In this document: in pieces, positions 9,637-18,359 of the stretch
Numbering within the stretch: position 1 is the first letter of the stretch
Layout of the letters: each line of letters begins with the position of its first letter
NCBI GenBank assembly: GCA_025201865.1
Contig: MU602667.1
Coordinates: 49,327-101,135 of the forward strand
From: Ramicandelaber brevisporus
Taxonomy: Eukaryota > Kickxellomycota > Ramicandelaberales > Ramicandelaberaceae
DNA: 51,809 bases
Direction of reading: 5' to 3'
Notes under the pieces: model-generated
The model's input: only the letters and a program-made list of their open reading frames with translations
Database searches by the model: none
Told to the model about the DNA's origin: nothing
Position numbers and translations under genes: made by a program

Positions 9637-11017
9637 TCGGAAGGGTAGATGAAAGAGTAACAGCAAGAGAGGTTAAGTTATGGAGAAGGGAGAGGAAGAG
9701 AGAGAAGGAGAAAAAGAAAAAGAGAGAGCGAGGTGAAGATTGGTCAGAGGTGTTCAAGGGAGGTGATAGGAAGGGAAAGTGTGTAGAGACTGTAACAGGC
9801 ACGGAAAGAAAGCAAAAGAACGGCCCAGGGTTGCATGTATGTTTTTGTTTTTACTTGTTGGCAAACAAAACGCTCACAATCCACTGACTGGAATGTCACA
9901 CACACACACATGTAGATGTTCACAGTCGCTTTTGGGTTTTCTTTTGTGAGTGATGTGCCAGTGATTCCTTTTTGTTCCTGACACTGGCAATTTTCCGCAG
10001 ATCGAGCAGCGAGCATGAATGAGAAATATATGCATTCCGTGCTGCTGCTCTACAAAAAGCCTTAAGAAAGAATGAAAGAATGAAAGAAAAAGAAGGATGT
10101 GCATTGTGTTCTTGATATGAACATAGTTCGTTTCATCACTTATGAGTGCAACAGTAAAGATTAGCTATAGCGACATAATCGCGCTATCGTGATTATCCTT
10201 AAAGGAAAAACATCATCATCAACAACGATCCTACATTGTCAATTGCAATACCATATCATCTGGTCTCGACTTTAGTCAAGTGACAAACCACAATATCGAG
10301 GGATGTGCAAAATGACGTCGTCTTGCCGTGAAGAATATTCACCATCGTTGTGATTCAAAGCAAACATTTTTTCTTTTCTTTTTCTTCTTTTTTTTCCCGC
10401 CGATCTCTCAGCGAAGAATCACTTCAATCAATCAGTCGGTGGATTGGTCATTTCTACTTGAGAATCACATAGCCTTCTCACGGACATGCGTCACATCGTT
10501 TGACAGCTGTCAACAACCATTGAATACACTGATCATGATCCGGATAGTGCATGCTTTCTGATCATGATCGTTACTTTGAATCTTTCTGCTCGACATAAAG
10601 ATGCGCGCTGCTAACATTCTGAGCAGCGGAAGCCGCAACTCGCTCTTTCAATCGCTCTGTGGGATGGATGCTCAGCAGCAGCAGAAGCAGCAGCAGAAGC
10701 ACCAGCGGCGGCATGCAGCAAAACAATCGCTCAGTGTTGTGGAGGGAGAGAAGGATGGGATGGGATAGGATGAGCCGACCCAATATTATACGATCAGTTT
10801 GCACTCACCTCAGCGTCCTCTCCGCTCAATTTCGTCCTGCGTGTTTTCCAAAGCCGATGCCATTTGCCCTTCAAAAGTAACCTGCCGCAACTCCATCCTT
10901 TCCTTTCCTTCCCCTCCTCCCCCACTCGTCTGCAACCACAAGCAACTTTGTTTCAGTGCTACACCTAATACATCCTCCTTTCCAAACTAGTCTTTCCTCC
11001 ATTATCAATCAGTTAAT
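9637..11017. other. Intergenic region between divergent genes
   Basis: These 1381 bases separate the receptor-like gene (minus) and the PH-like gene (plus). They contain a CA run (9898-9910), a TGACGTC CRE-like octamer core near 10313, T-rich runs near 10370-10395, paired GATCATGATC palindromes (10531 and 10560), and a pyrimidine-rich leader before 11018. No RNA gene or supported coding frame is seen. Confidence 0.55.
10529..10569. promoter_or_regulatory. Paired 10-bp palindromes GATCATGATC
   Basis: The perfect palindrome GATCATGATC occurs at 10531-10540 and 10560-10569. Each is preceded by CT, and the start-to-start distance is 29 bases, close to three helical turns. Two identical dyads in the space between divergent genes suggest a dimeric transcription-factor site. 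The factor is unknown. Confidence 0.4.
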
Positions 11018-14000
11018 ATGCAGGTGTCGCGCAACGCTGCTCTGGGCCAGGCCAATGCAGCCAATCGCCGTTCAGTCATATTTCAATCCAGCCACGCTAG
11101 CATGTCGCCAGCAAGCTCTAATCCACGCCGGATGAGCTATCTCGGTCAAGTCACTGTCAATGGTGCTCACGATCGCAGTAGTTCCTTTGTTTCTAGCTCA
11201 CCAAATCCCATTACCACCAACAATAACAACAACCACAGCCATAATAATAACTGCAATAATAACAATAACAGCGTTGATGGCCGAATTGGGCTTGGTTTGA
11301 CAATTGGTATGGCAAACGGCGGCATCGGCAGTGCAATCTCACCCCTGGCACAGTCCCACCTTCCCGCCACCAACATTCACAGCGACAGCATTACAAATCG
11401 TGTCGATACTCACAACAACAACAACAACAACAACAACAGCAGCACTAGCAACAGTAGCAGTGGCCACAATGGCGCCGACGGACTGGCGGTTGCCGATGTG
11501 AGTAGCCGCTTCTTGGCATCTCGCTACAGTGACTATCAGTGGACGTTTTCACCAACAACCGATGGTTCTCCAGTTGACCCGCTGTTTGCTTCCGGTCAAG
11601 GTGTTTCAGCTGGGGGCGGTCCGTCTGCTCGTCAGCTGCCATCTCGCGGCCAGCAGTACCAGTCCCACCGCCACACCATCATGGGTACGACATCTACAGC
11701 TAGTCTTGCACATCTGTCAAATCAGCAGCAAGCAGTTTCGCCATCATCTGGTACTCAAACTAGTGGTAACCGTCCATTCTCGATGCAGTTTGCCGCGGCG
11801 GTCAGTCAAGCGCGCCGCCACAGTCTCGTGGTTCACGGTATGCAGGAGTCGCTGATCAAGCAGGATACACAGTTGGCCACGGCTGTGGTTGCAGCAGCCG
11901 CTGCCGCTGGCGATGTTGACACTGACAGCAACCAGCCTGTCGGCGGTCACCCAGCTCATCCATTGCACCTACAGATCAGCCAGCAAGCGCTTCAGCAGCG
12001 TCGTGTCAGCCGCAACTTGACTGGTTTGCCGCCAACACCCAAGTCTTCGTTCATTCCATCGTTCAGCGGTCCACTCGAGTACAGATTGCCCAATGGCCGG
12101 TGGGTTCAGTCAATGTTCACCTTCAATGGTCAGAAGCTGGTTTGTGTTGGCAATGGCAACAGCTGTCCGTCGTGGAACTTGGTGATCATCGACGCACCTG
12201 CCATCATTTATGCCGACATGCCTCAACAACCAGACAATGGCAGCAGCAGCGGTGGTGGTGGTGGTCTGGCAGCCTTGCGCCGTGGTAGCACCGTCAGCAT
12301 TGCCCTCGGCTTTGGACTTGGCAAGGACACAACCGGCGGTTCGGCTAGTATGGACGCTCGTCGTATGAGCATTCTCGGCGGCGGTAGCGGTGTAACTGGT
12401 AGCTCTGGTGGCGGTATGGGTCACAAGATTTCTGCCAAAGCCAAGCAAGTTGCAGCTCAGCCAAAGCAGTGGTTTAATTCATTGTCGCGCGCCGTTTCAA
12501 CCAAGCTGGCATCTGCCAAGCGCGCCATTACAGAGCCGTTGCATCTCTCTGCCCGGTCGTCTGCTAGTGAGCCTACCAGCTCGCCAATGAAGGACAAGAT
12601 TGCCAGCAAGCGCCGCAGCATCTTTGGTGGCATTGGTCGCAGCAACTCCATGTCCAAGTCTCGCTCCAACGACTCTGAGGGCTCCACCACATCCACGCTG
12701 AATGCCAACATGGCTGCAATTGCTGCTGCTGCTGCACCTGGCACAATGCACGGCGGCTACACCGACTATGATCAGGATCAGCTGGCGTTGGCAGGCATTC
12801 CCAGCAACATTGGCATCACGATTGCTCGCAATCCGTACGTCGGCAACAACACTGCGTTCAAGCCCGCCAAGATCTCGCAGCACATCCTCACTGCACCTAA
12901 TCCCGGTAGCATCATTGTCTTGGTGGACCAGCTCGGCAACCCCCGCATGCTTCGTGGCAAGGATATGGCTGACCGTGATCGGTGGCTGTTTGCATTCAAC
13001 ATGGCGTGGCGAGTATCCAAACCATCGCAGGCGCCTTCTCCGACAGTTTATCCTGCTACCACAGCGTCAGCAACTACTACTACTACTACCACAGCAATCA
13101 TCTCAAGCACTGCAGCTAATGCGATTGGAGCAAGTGGATACTACGCATATGGTGGCGGTGTCAACATCGACAATGCCGCTTTGATTCCAGTCAGCTTGCC
13201 AATGGCGTATCCAGGTGGCACCAATGTGCGTCGCTATTCGTCGATCCCAGATGGCTATGGCCAAGGCATCGTTGATATTCCGACCCGCACAATCACGCCG
13301 AGTATGGCGGACATGTCGCGTCGCAACAAGCGCGTTAGCACCGCACCACTGTCACAGCATCAACAGCAACATCAGCAGCAGCACCAACTTGATCATGGCC
13401 GGTATCCTCATTCGCCTCTGGCTCATCAAAAATCTCCTTCTCCAGTACAGCACTACACTGTTAACCGGTCACATCAGCAACAACAACAACAGCAGCAACG
13501 CCGCTACAGCCAAAATTATGTGCAGCCGTCTATTGGTTCTCACACAAACTACAGCATTAGCCATGACACTTCTTCTACAGTCGTCGCAACAGCTGCAGAC
13601 GTCTGCGGCGGCCCAGGCGGTGCAACACCCGCAACATCGGGCATGGTCTCTCCACAGCCAATGCACATGCTCCAGCAGTCATCTTCTTCTCCTCCCATGA
13701 CATTGGCACGGCAGCAGCAGTATCAAAATGCACTCTACACAAGTTTTGCGTTACCAGCAGCGGCTAAAGGTGCTGGGCAGAGCAATCGCGTCGCTGGCAA
13801 TCCATCAACAGAGACACTGGCTGCAGGCAAGAACAGCGGCTACAACCATCGACGCATCAGCTCTCTTGGCAGCTACTCTTCTCCAAATCTGCCTGCCACC
13901 ATCGGCACATCGGCTGCCGTGGGTGGTGGTGGTGCATCCTCGCTCTTGGCTGCCGAGAGCCCTGCCAGCTGTGGCAGCTCGCTGGTGGCATCACCGCAGC

Positions 14001-14653
14001 CGCTTGCATTGACCAAGGCCGCGTTGTCCCCAGGTGTGCTCAGCAAGATTAATGTGGCCAGTGCCCGTCAATCTGGCTTGATGCGCAGCAACAGCACCAA
14101 CATTACTCATACTGGCGATTTTCAGACTCGTCGGCCACGTCCAGAAACGATTATGATTACGCCACAGCCGAGTGAAGGGTACCGGTCATCATGCAGCATC
14201 AGCAGTGGCAAGAGCGGCGCAATGTCCCCATCCACAACCAGTCGGGATGTGTCTAGTCAATACTACCATCACCAGCAGCAACAACAGCAGCAGCAACAAG
14301 CCCGTCAACAGAAGGCAACACGTCCACGTCCTGCATCGCATTATGGTGTACTGAGTTTTGCATCGCCAACGAATGCCGCCAGCAACAGCAACAGCAACGG
14401 CAGCCGCAATCCAATGAACCGCTACTCGTTCATTGGCACTACAATGTCTGGCAACAGCAACATGAACAGCCATAGCCGTCGTCACCATGTTGAGGATGAG
14501 GATATTGACGATGAAGACGCGACCAATTCCACATCGCCTACAAATGCATCAACCGATTCACTCGGCTTGTATGCCTTTGCTAACAGTCAAGTTGTCGAAC
14601 CACGTCGGCGCTCGGACAGCATCGTTCGCAGTACAAGCATTGTCATGTACTAG
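11018..14653 (+). CDS. Large Ser/Gln/Asn-rich protein with a split PH-like domain
   Basis: This 1211-residue protein starts at an ATG with no competing upstream start. Two conserved-looking islands stand in low-complexity sequence. Island one, about residues 349-400, reads GPLEYRLPNGRWVQSMFTFNGQKLVC and ends near IIYAD. Island two, about 619-664, reads ISQHILTAPNPGSIIVLVDQ and then DMADRDRWLFAFNMAW. Together they look like the N-terminal strands and the C-terminal strand plus helix of a pleckstrin-homology domain (the final W in DRDRWLFAFNMAW matches the PH helix), separated by about 215 residues. Eight RRxS sequences of the type favoured by protein kinase A are spread along the chain, including RRMSYLG, RRMSILG and RRISSLG. 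A membrane-associated signalling adaptor is plausible. The PH call is by eye. Confidence 0.75.
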   Translation: MQVSRNAALGQANAANRRSVIFQSSHASMSPASSNPRRMSYLGQVTVNGAHDRSSSFVSSSPNPITTNNNNNHSHNNNCNNNNNSVDGRIGLGLTIGMANGGIGSAISPLAQSHLPATNIHSDSITNRVDTHNNNNNNNNSSTSNSSSGHNGADGLAVADVSSRFLASRYSDYQWTFSPTTDGSPVDPLFASGQGVSAGGGPSARQLPSRGQQYQSHRHTIMGTTSTASLAHLSNQQQAVSPSSGTQTSGNRPFSMQFAAAVSQARRHSLVVHGMQESLIKQDTQLATAVVAAAAAAGDVDTDSNQPVGGHPAHPLHLQISQQALQQRRVSRNLTGLPPTPKSSFIPSFSGPLEYRLPNGRWVQSMFTFNGQKLVCVGNGNSCPSWNLVIIDAPAIIYADMPQQPDNGSSSGGGGGLAALRRGSTVSIALGFGLGKDTTGGSASMDARRMSILGGGSGVTGSSGGGMGHKISAKAKQVAAQPKQWFNSLSRAVSTKLASAKRAITEPLHLSARSSASEPTSSPMKDKIASKRRSIFGGIGRSNSMSKSRSNDSEGSTTSTLNANMAAIAAAAAPGTMHGGYTDYDQDQLALAGIPSNIGITIARNPYVGNNTAFKPAKISQHILTAPNPGSIIVLVDQLGNPRMLRGKDMADRDRWLFAFNMAWRVSKPSQAPSPTVYPATTASATTTTTTTAIISSTAANAIGASGYYAYGGGVNIDNAALIPVSLPMAYPGGTNVRRYSSIPDGYGQGIVDIPTRTITPSMADMSRRNKRVSTAPLSQHQQQHQQQHQLDHGRYPHSPLAHQKSPSPVQHYTVNRSHQQQQQQQQRRYSQNYVQPSIGSHTNYSISHDTSSTVVATAADVCGGPGGATPATSGMVSPQPMHMLQQSSSSPPMTLARQQQYQNALYTSFALPAAAKGAGQSNRVAGNPSTETLAAGKNSGYNHRRISSLGSYSSPNLPATIGTSAAVGGGGASSLLAAESPASCGSSLVASPQPLALTKAALSPGVLSKINVASARQSGLMRSNSTNITHTGDFQTRRPRPETIMITPQPSEGYRSSCSISSGKSGAMSPSTTSRDVSSQYYHHQQQQQQQQQARQQKATRPRPASHYGVLSFASPTNAASNSNSNGSRNPMNRYSFIGTTMSGNSNMNSHSRRHHVEDEDIDDEDATNSTSPTNASTDSLGLYAFANSQVVEPRRRSDSIVRSTSIVMY

Positions 14654-15436
14654 GAAATGAAAAAAGAAAACAACATTCTATTAATTTTTCCGTTTGATGT
14701 CCCTACCCCCTTTTTTTACGTTCCTTTTGATATTGTTTTTGTTTGTATCCCTTCCTCCCTCGCCCTCCAGTTAAAAAAAAGTAATGCCATGATTATTCTA
14801 TTATTCTATTCTATTCTATTTTATAGTTAAAAAAAACATCACTTCTCTTTTCTTATTCATCTTCGACTGTGTTATTAAAAATATTAATCTTCATTTTTGT
14901 TGCGGATGCTCTCATTGGCGTTCCTTACCTCTGGTACAGGATCGATTCCCACTGGCTACAGTACCGGCGAAAGATTAATTATCATGGCTTCAGCCCACGA
15001 CGGCGTTCCTTTGTTTCTAATTGGCACAGACCAGCAGAACATCGAAGAATCTCGCCATGTGCGCCTCCGCGAGGCTTGATAATATATATGTGTGGGGCAG
15101 CAGCGTCCATACATTCTGTGTCTTTAGCTATCTCCGTTGTACCAGCGTCTTCTTCTTTTTGTTTTGCTTTTTGCTTTGCAACCACCTGACTCTTGTACTC
15201 ACCACGTGTTTATTCCTGACAGGTTGGTAACACAAACACACAAGACACCTCGGCATCCGAAGCAAACCATCGGAGGTGAATCGCATTCACACTATTACTG
15301 CTATTACTGCTATATATCACCGTTCCAGTTGCATTCGCAGTTGCATTCTTTTCAGCATCCACCTCATTCTGCCTCCACATTCTTTTTCACTTCGCTTCAC
15401 TTCGCTTCACTTCACTTCATTTCATTGTTACGAATC
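14654..15436. other. Intergenic region and lipase leader
   Basis: This holds the trailer of the PH-like gene (T-rich with TATTCTATTCTATT repeats near 14795-14820) and the promoter of the lipase. A (C)TTCACTTCG repeat occupies about 15388-15425. The open frames are not convincing, and no RNA gene is seen. Confidence 0.5.
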
Positions 15437-16309
15437 ATGCGTCCATTCCACATCATTGCCTTACTGCTAATGGGCATGTCCATCGTCCTTTGCGATGTCA
15501 CTCGCATCGATGTGACTCCAGCGCTCCATAAAGAGCTCTATCTCCAAGTTGAATACGCTCTTGCCACCGTCATCCCCCAGTTCTCTGGCTTACCTTTGCT
15601 GTGCGTTTTGTGCAAGCAGACCAATCTTGCCAATGCCCCTCGCGTCGTATCCACCTTCTCTCACTTAATCCCATCCGCGACTGGCTATCTCGCTCGCGAT
15701 GACACCAAGAAGCACTTGATCTTGGCATTCCGTGGAACCACCACTCCACTGGACATGCTGAATAACGTTATTCTGCTTGACGCTGAGTATCCTGGCCCGA
15801 GCGCTGCTCCTGGATCGAAGGTGCATCTGGGCTGGCTCGAGTCCTACCGAAGCGTTACTGATCAATTCATGCCGAACCTTGTCCGTTTGATGGAAGGCGA
15901 GTGCAAGGGCTACAAGCTCGTTATTACCGGCCAGTCGATGGGTGCTGCACATGCCATTTTGGCAGCCGTGGACATCCACCTCAAACATCCAAACTGGTCC
16001 CTCGAGGCACACCCATCAGCACAGCCACGGGTTGGCAACGAGCAGTGGGCAAAGTTTGTGAGCGCGCTGCCGTTCCCGATTTATAGACTGACTGCCTATG
16101 ATGACCCTGTGCCACATTTGCCACCGTCTGCCATGGGATTTAAGCATCATCGTGGTGAGGTTTACATTAGCAGTGACAGCGCCGAGTTTGTTGGATGCGA
16201 AACTGTTGATGGTATTGGAGAGGATCCAAAGTGCATTCAAGGACGGCCGTTTAACCCACTCAAGGTAACTGACCACGTCACCGGATACTTGGGTTTCCTC
16301 AAGGAATAA
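15437..16309 (+). CDS. Secreted class 3 (alpha/beta-hydrolase) lipase
   Basis: This is 290 residues from the ATG at 15437. MRPFHIIALLLMGMSIVLC is a signal peptide, and the upstream open frame lacks it. Family landmarks are present in order: LAFRGTTTPLDMLNN (oxyanion region, normally FRGT), the nucleophile elbow VITGQSMGAAHA with Ser167, the acid in TAYDDPVPHLPP (Asp223 or Asp222), and the base in VTDHVTGYLG (His280). The elbow reads GQSMG instead of the common GHSLG, a tolerated variant since GxSxG is kept. Length matches fungal triacylglycerol/feruloyl-type class 3 lipases. It probably hydrolyses extracellular acyl esters. Substrate choice cannot be read from the sequence. Confidence 0.92.
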   Translation: MRPFHIIALLLMGMSIVLCDVTRIDVTPALHKELYLQVEYALATVIPQFSGLPLLCVLCKQTNLANAPRVVSTFSHLIPSATGYLARDDTKKHLILAFRGTTTPLDMLNNVILLDAEYPGPSAAPGSKVHLGWLESYRSVTDQFMPNLVRLMEGECKGYKLVITGQSMGAAHAILAAVDIHLKHPNWSLEAHPSAQPRVGNEQWAKFVSALPFPIYRLTAYDDPVPHLPPSAMGFKHHRGEVYISSDSAEFVGCETVDGIGEDPKCIQGRPFNPLKVTDHVTGYLGFLKE

Positions 16310-16521
16310 ACACATCTGCATGCATAATAGCTACATATCTTATTCTCTTTAAACGAGAACCTGTTGCAAAGCTTTTTTTTAAACAACAACAAAGATGACA
16401 AACGACATGAACCGGAAAGATATAGAAAAAGACTTTGGAAAGAGAAACGACTTGAAGAATAAGAAGAAAGAGACAGAACGAGGAAAAGGGCTTGAAAAAA
16501 AAGGGTTAGACTATCTTTTTT

Positions 16522-17433
16522 TTAATCAGAGGCACGGTGGTACTGATCAAGATGGGCCTTGAATGGATCATGCTGGGTCATAGCTGGGGCACCACCAACA
16601 GTCGGCACTGGGTAGCCTGGCATGCTACCACCAAACTCCTTACCATTGCCCATTGGAGACACGTACGCCTCTTCGTCGGCGTAGCGGTTGCGCATCTTGC
16701 GACGTCTCAACGCAAAGATGAGAGCAACCAGGATGACAATACCGGCCGCAGCGCAAGACACGCCGATAATGATTGCAGTGGTGTTCGACTGGCTGCTGCT
16801 GCCGCCCTCGCCATCCTTGGCACTACCTGGTACTACACCTCCATCACCACCACTGGGGTTGCCGTTGTTGGTCGAGTCGCGAGAAGGGTTAGGCTTGTTA
16901 TTGTTGGATGTAGTTGGCTTAGGCTGCTTGCCGTTGTTGCCATCTGACTTTGGTGGGGTTGAACTCTGGACGTCAGATGTTGGTGGTGGAAGAGGTGGAG
17001 GAGTCGGCACCAATGGTGTCGATGAAGGCGATGTCACCGGGTCGGTTGGAGGAACTGGAGACGATGGCGGAGTTGGCTTCGGGGAGCTGCTGCCACCGCC
17101 GCTCTTGGTTGGAGGGGTTGGCAGAGTAGGAATCGGGAGGGTAATGCCGCCAGTGTTGTTATCGGTTGGAGTTGGAGGAGGGTCGTCCTTGTGCGGGTTG
17201 ATTGGCAAGGGAGATCCCGTTGGAGCTGGCGTAGGCGTCTCCTGCTGAGTCGGCGTGCCGCCGCCACCGCCGCCAAGGAGATTGTCCAACAGACCCTTCT
17301 GGGTAAAGCCGCCCGAGGCTGGCTTCTGGCCGTCAGCAGCCTCAACGCCATCAGCTGCAGCGCGAGCAGAGCCGGCCGCAGCCAGACACAGGGCAACGAC
17401 TGCCGAAGACACCAGCACACGTGTCAAACGCAT
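16522..17433 (-). CDS. Pro-rich single-pass cell-surface protein
   Basis: This 303-residue protein starts MRLTRVLVSSAVVALCLAAAGSARA, a signal peptide. A short motif QKGLLDNLLGG near residue 45 resembles [11 protein letters not shown] in the secreted Pro-rich protein at 1322. The ectodomain is rich in Pro, Thr, Ser and Asn (PTPPSSPVPPTDPVTSP), typical of heavily O-glycosylated wall-spanning stalks. One membrane helix at about 220-242 is followed by RRRK and a 61-residue cytosolic tail ending FKAHLDQYHRASD. The design resembles wall-stress-sensor-like or Axl2/Skg6-like membrane proteins, but there is no diagnostic domain. Confidence 0.82.
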   Translation of the reverse strand: MRLTRVLVSSAVVALCLAAAGSARAAADGVEAADGQKPASGGFTQKGLLDNLLGGGGGGTPTQQETPTPAPTGSPLPINPHKDDPPPTPTDNNTGGITLPIPTLPTPPTKSGGGSSSPKPTPPSSPVPPTDPVTSPSSTPLVPTPPPLPPPTSDVQSSTPPKSDGNNGKQPKPTTSNNNKPNPSRDSTNNGNPSGGDGGVVPGSAKDGEGGSSSQSNTTAIIIGVSCAAAGIVILVALIFALRRRKMRNRYADEEAYVSPMGNGKEFGGSMPGYPVPTVGGAPAMTQHDPFKAHLDQYHRASD

Positions 17434-18359
17434 ATCTGGACGAGTATTGTTGCTGGAGAGACGGAGAGATCTATAGAATAGGAGGAGGGGGAGGGGATAG
17501 AAGGAAAGAAGAGGAAAAGCCTGAGTTTGGAGCTTGACGATAGAGATTATAGACGGTTGAGGAGCTTCGATTGTGTATGTGAGTGAGTGAGTGTGTGTGT
17601 GAAATTGAGCCTATAGCTGGGAGCGGTAGCTTTGGTAGTCGCAAGTAAAAATAGGCGGCACGCAGACTACGGATGGACGGGCAGACGATGGCTACAGACT
17701 TTCTCCCTGCGCGAGGATGAACGATTTCTGAAAAGACGATGGGCGAAGCGAGAGGCAGAGGTTCAGACGAGATGGAGACAGCACCGATACAGACCCGCTG
17801 GTATGAGCTGCTTTGTAGTTAGGAAGACTGGGTGAACAAAAGAGGAGGAAACGAACTGAATATGAAGAGAAAAGAATAAACAGAATTTGAAGACCACAGG
17901 CGTTCCTCTCTCACTTTTTGTTCCTGTCTCTCTCTCTCTCTCTCGCACGGGTGCGTTCAGGAGCCTCTCAGGTAGCACGGTCAACAACACCAACGTCAAC
18001 AGCAGCAGAAGCAGAAGCAGCCAAAGTGATATACTCCGCTCGATCCTTCGACTCGTATTATATTTAGATTCACTGTACTGTGTGACGGGATCTGGCTCCT
18101 GGCTGACAATACGAAAAGAGCAAGAATGCAAGACTACAAGACAACACACGGGTTCGAGTTCGAGTTCGAGTTCGAGTTGATGGCTCGGTGAAATTTAATA
18201 TTGGAAAAAAAGCTTAACGGATGCAATGCGGGACAGGTAGACATATGAAATGACATAATGAATGAACGGATGGATGAACGGATGGATAGATGAACGGATG
18301 AACGGGCAGCGTAAATCGAGTGGAAGGGAAGGCGAAGCAAAATAAAATAAAAAAGATGA
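17434..18359. other. Intergenic region with short tandem repeats
   Basis: This is the promoter of the Pro-rich membrane gene and the trailer of the SH3 gene. It holds a TGAGTGAG/TGTGTG run (17578-17600), a CT run (17928-17943), four GTTCGA units (18152-18175) and a degenerate GGATGAAC repeat (18262-18305). Nothing is coding by pattern. Confidence 0.5.
18152..18175 (+). repeat. (GTTCGA)4 hexanucleotide repeat
   Basis: Four perfect GTTCGA units are followed by GTTGA. It resembles the T-arm of a tRNA but has no matching stems around it. Confidence 0.85.

Noticed and set aside
18152-18180. GTTCGA repeat as the T-arm of a tRNA
   Set aside because: It is a simple four-fold repeat, with no acceptor or anticodon stems around it.
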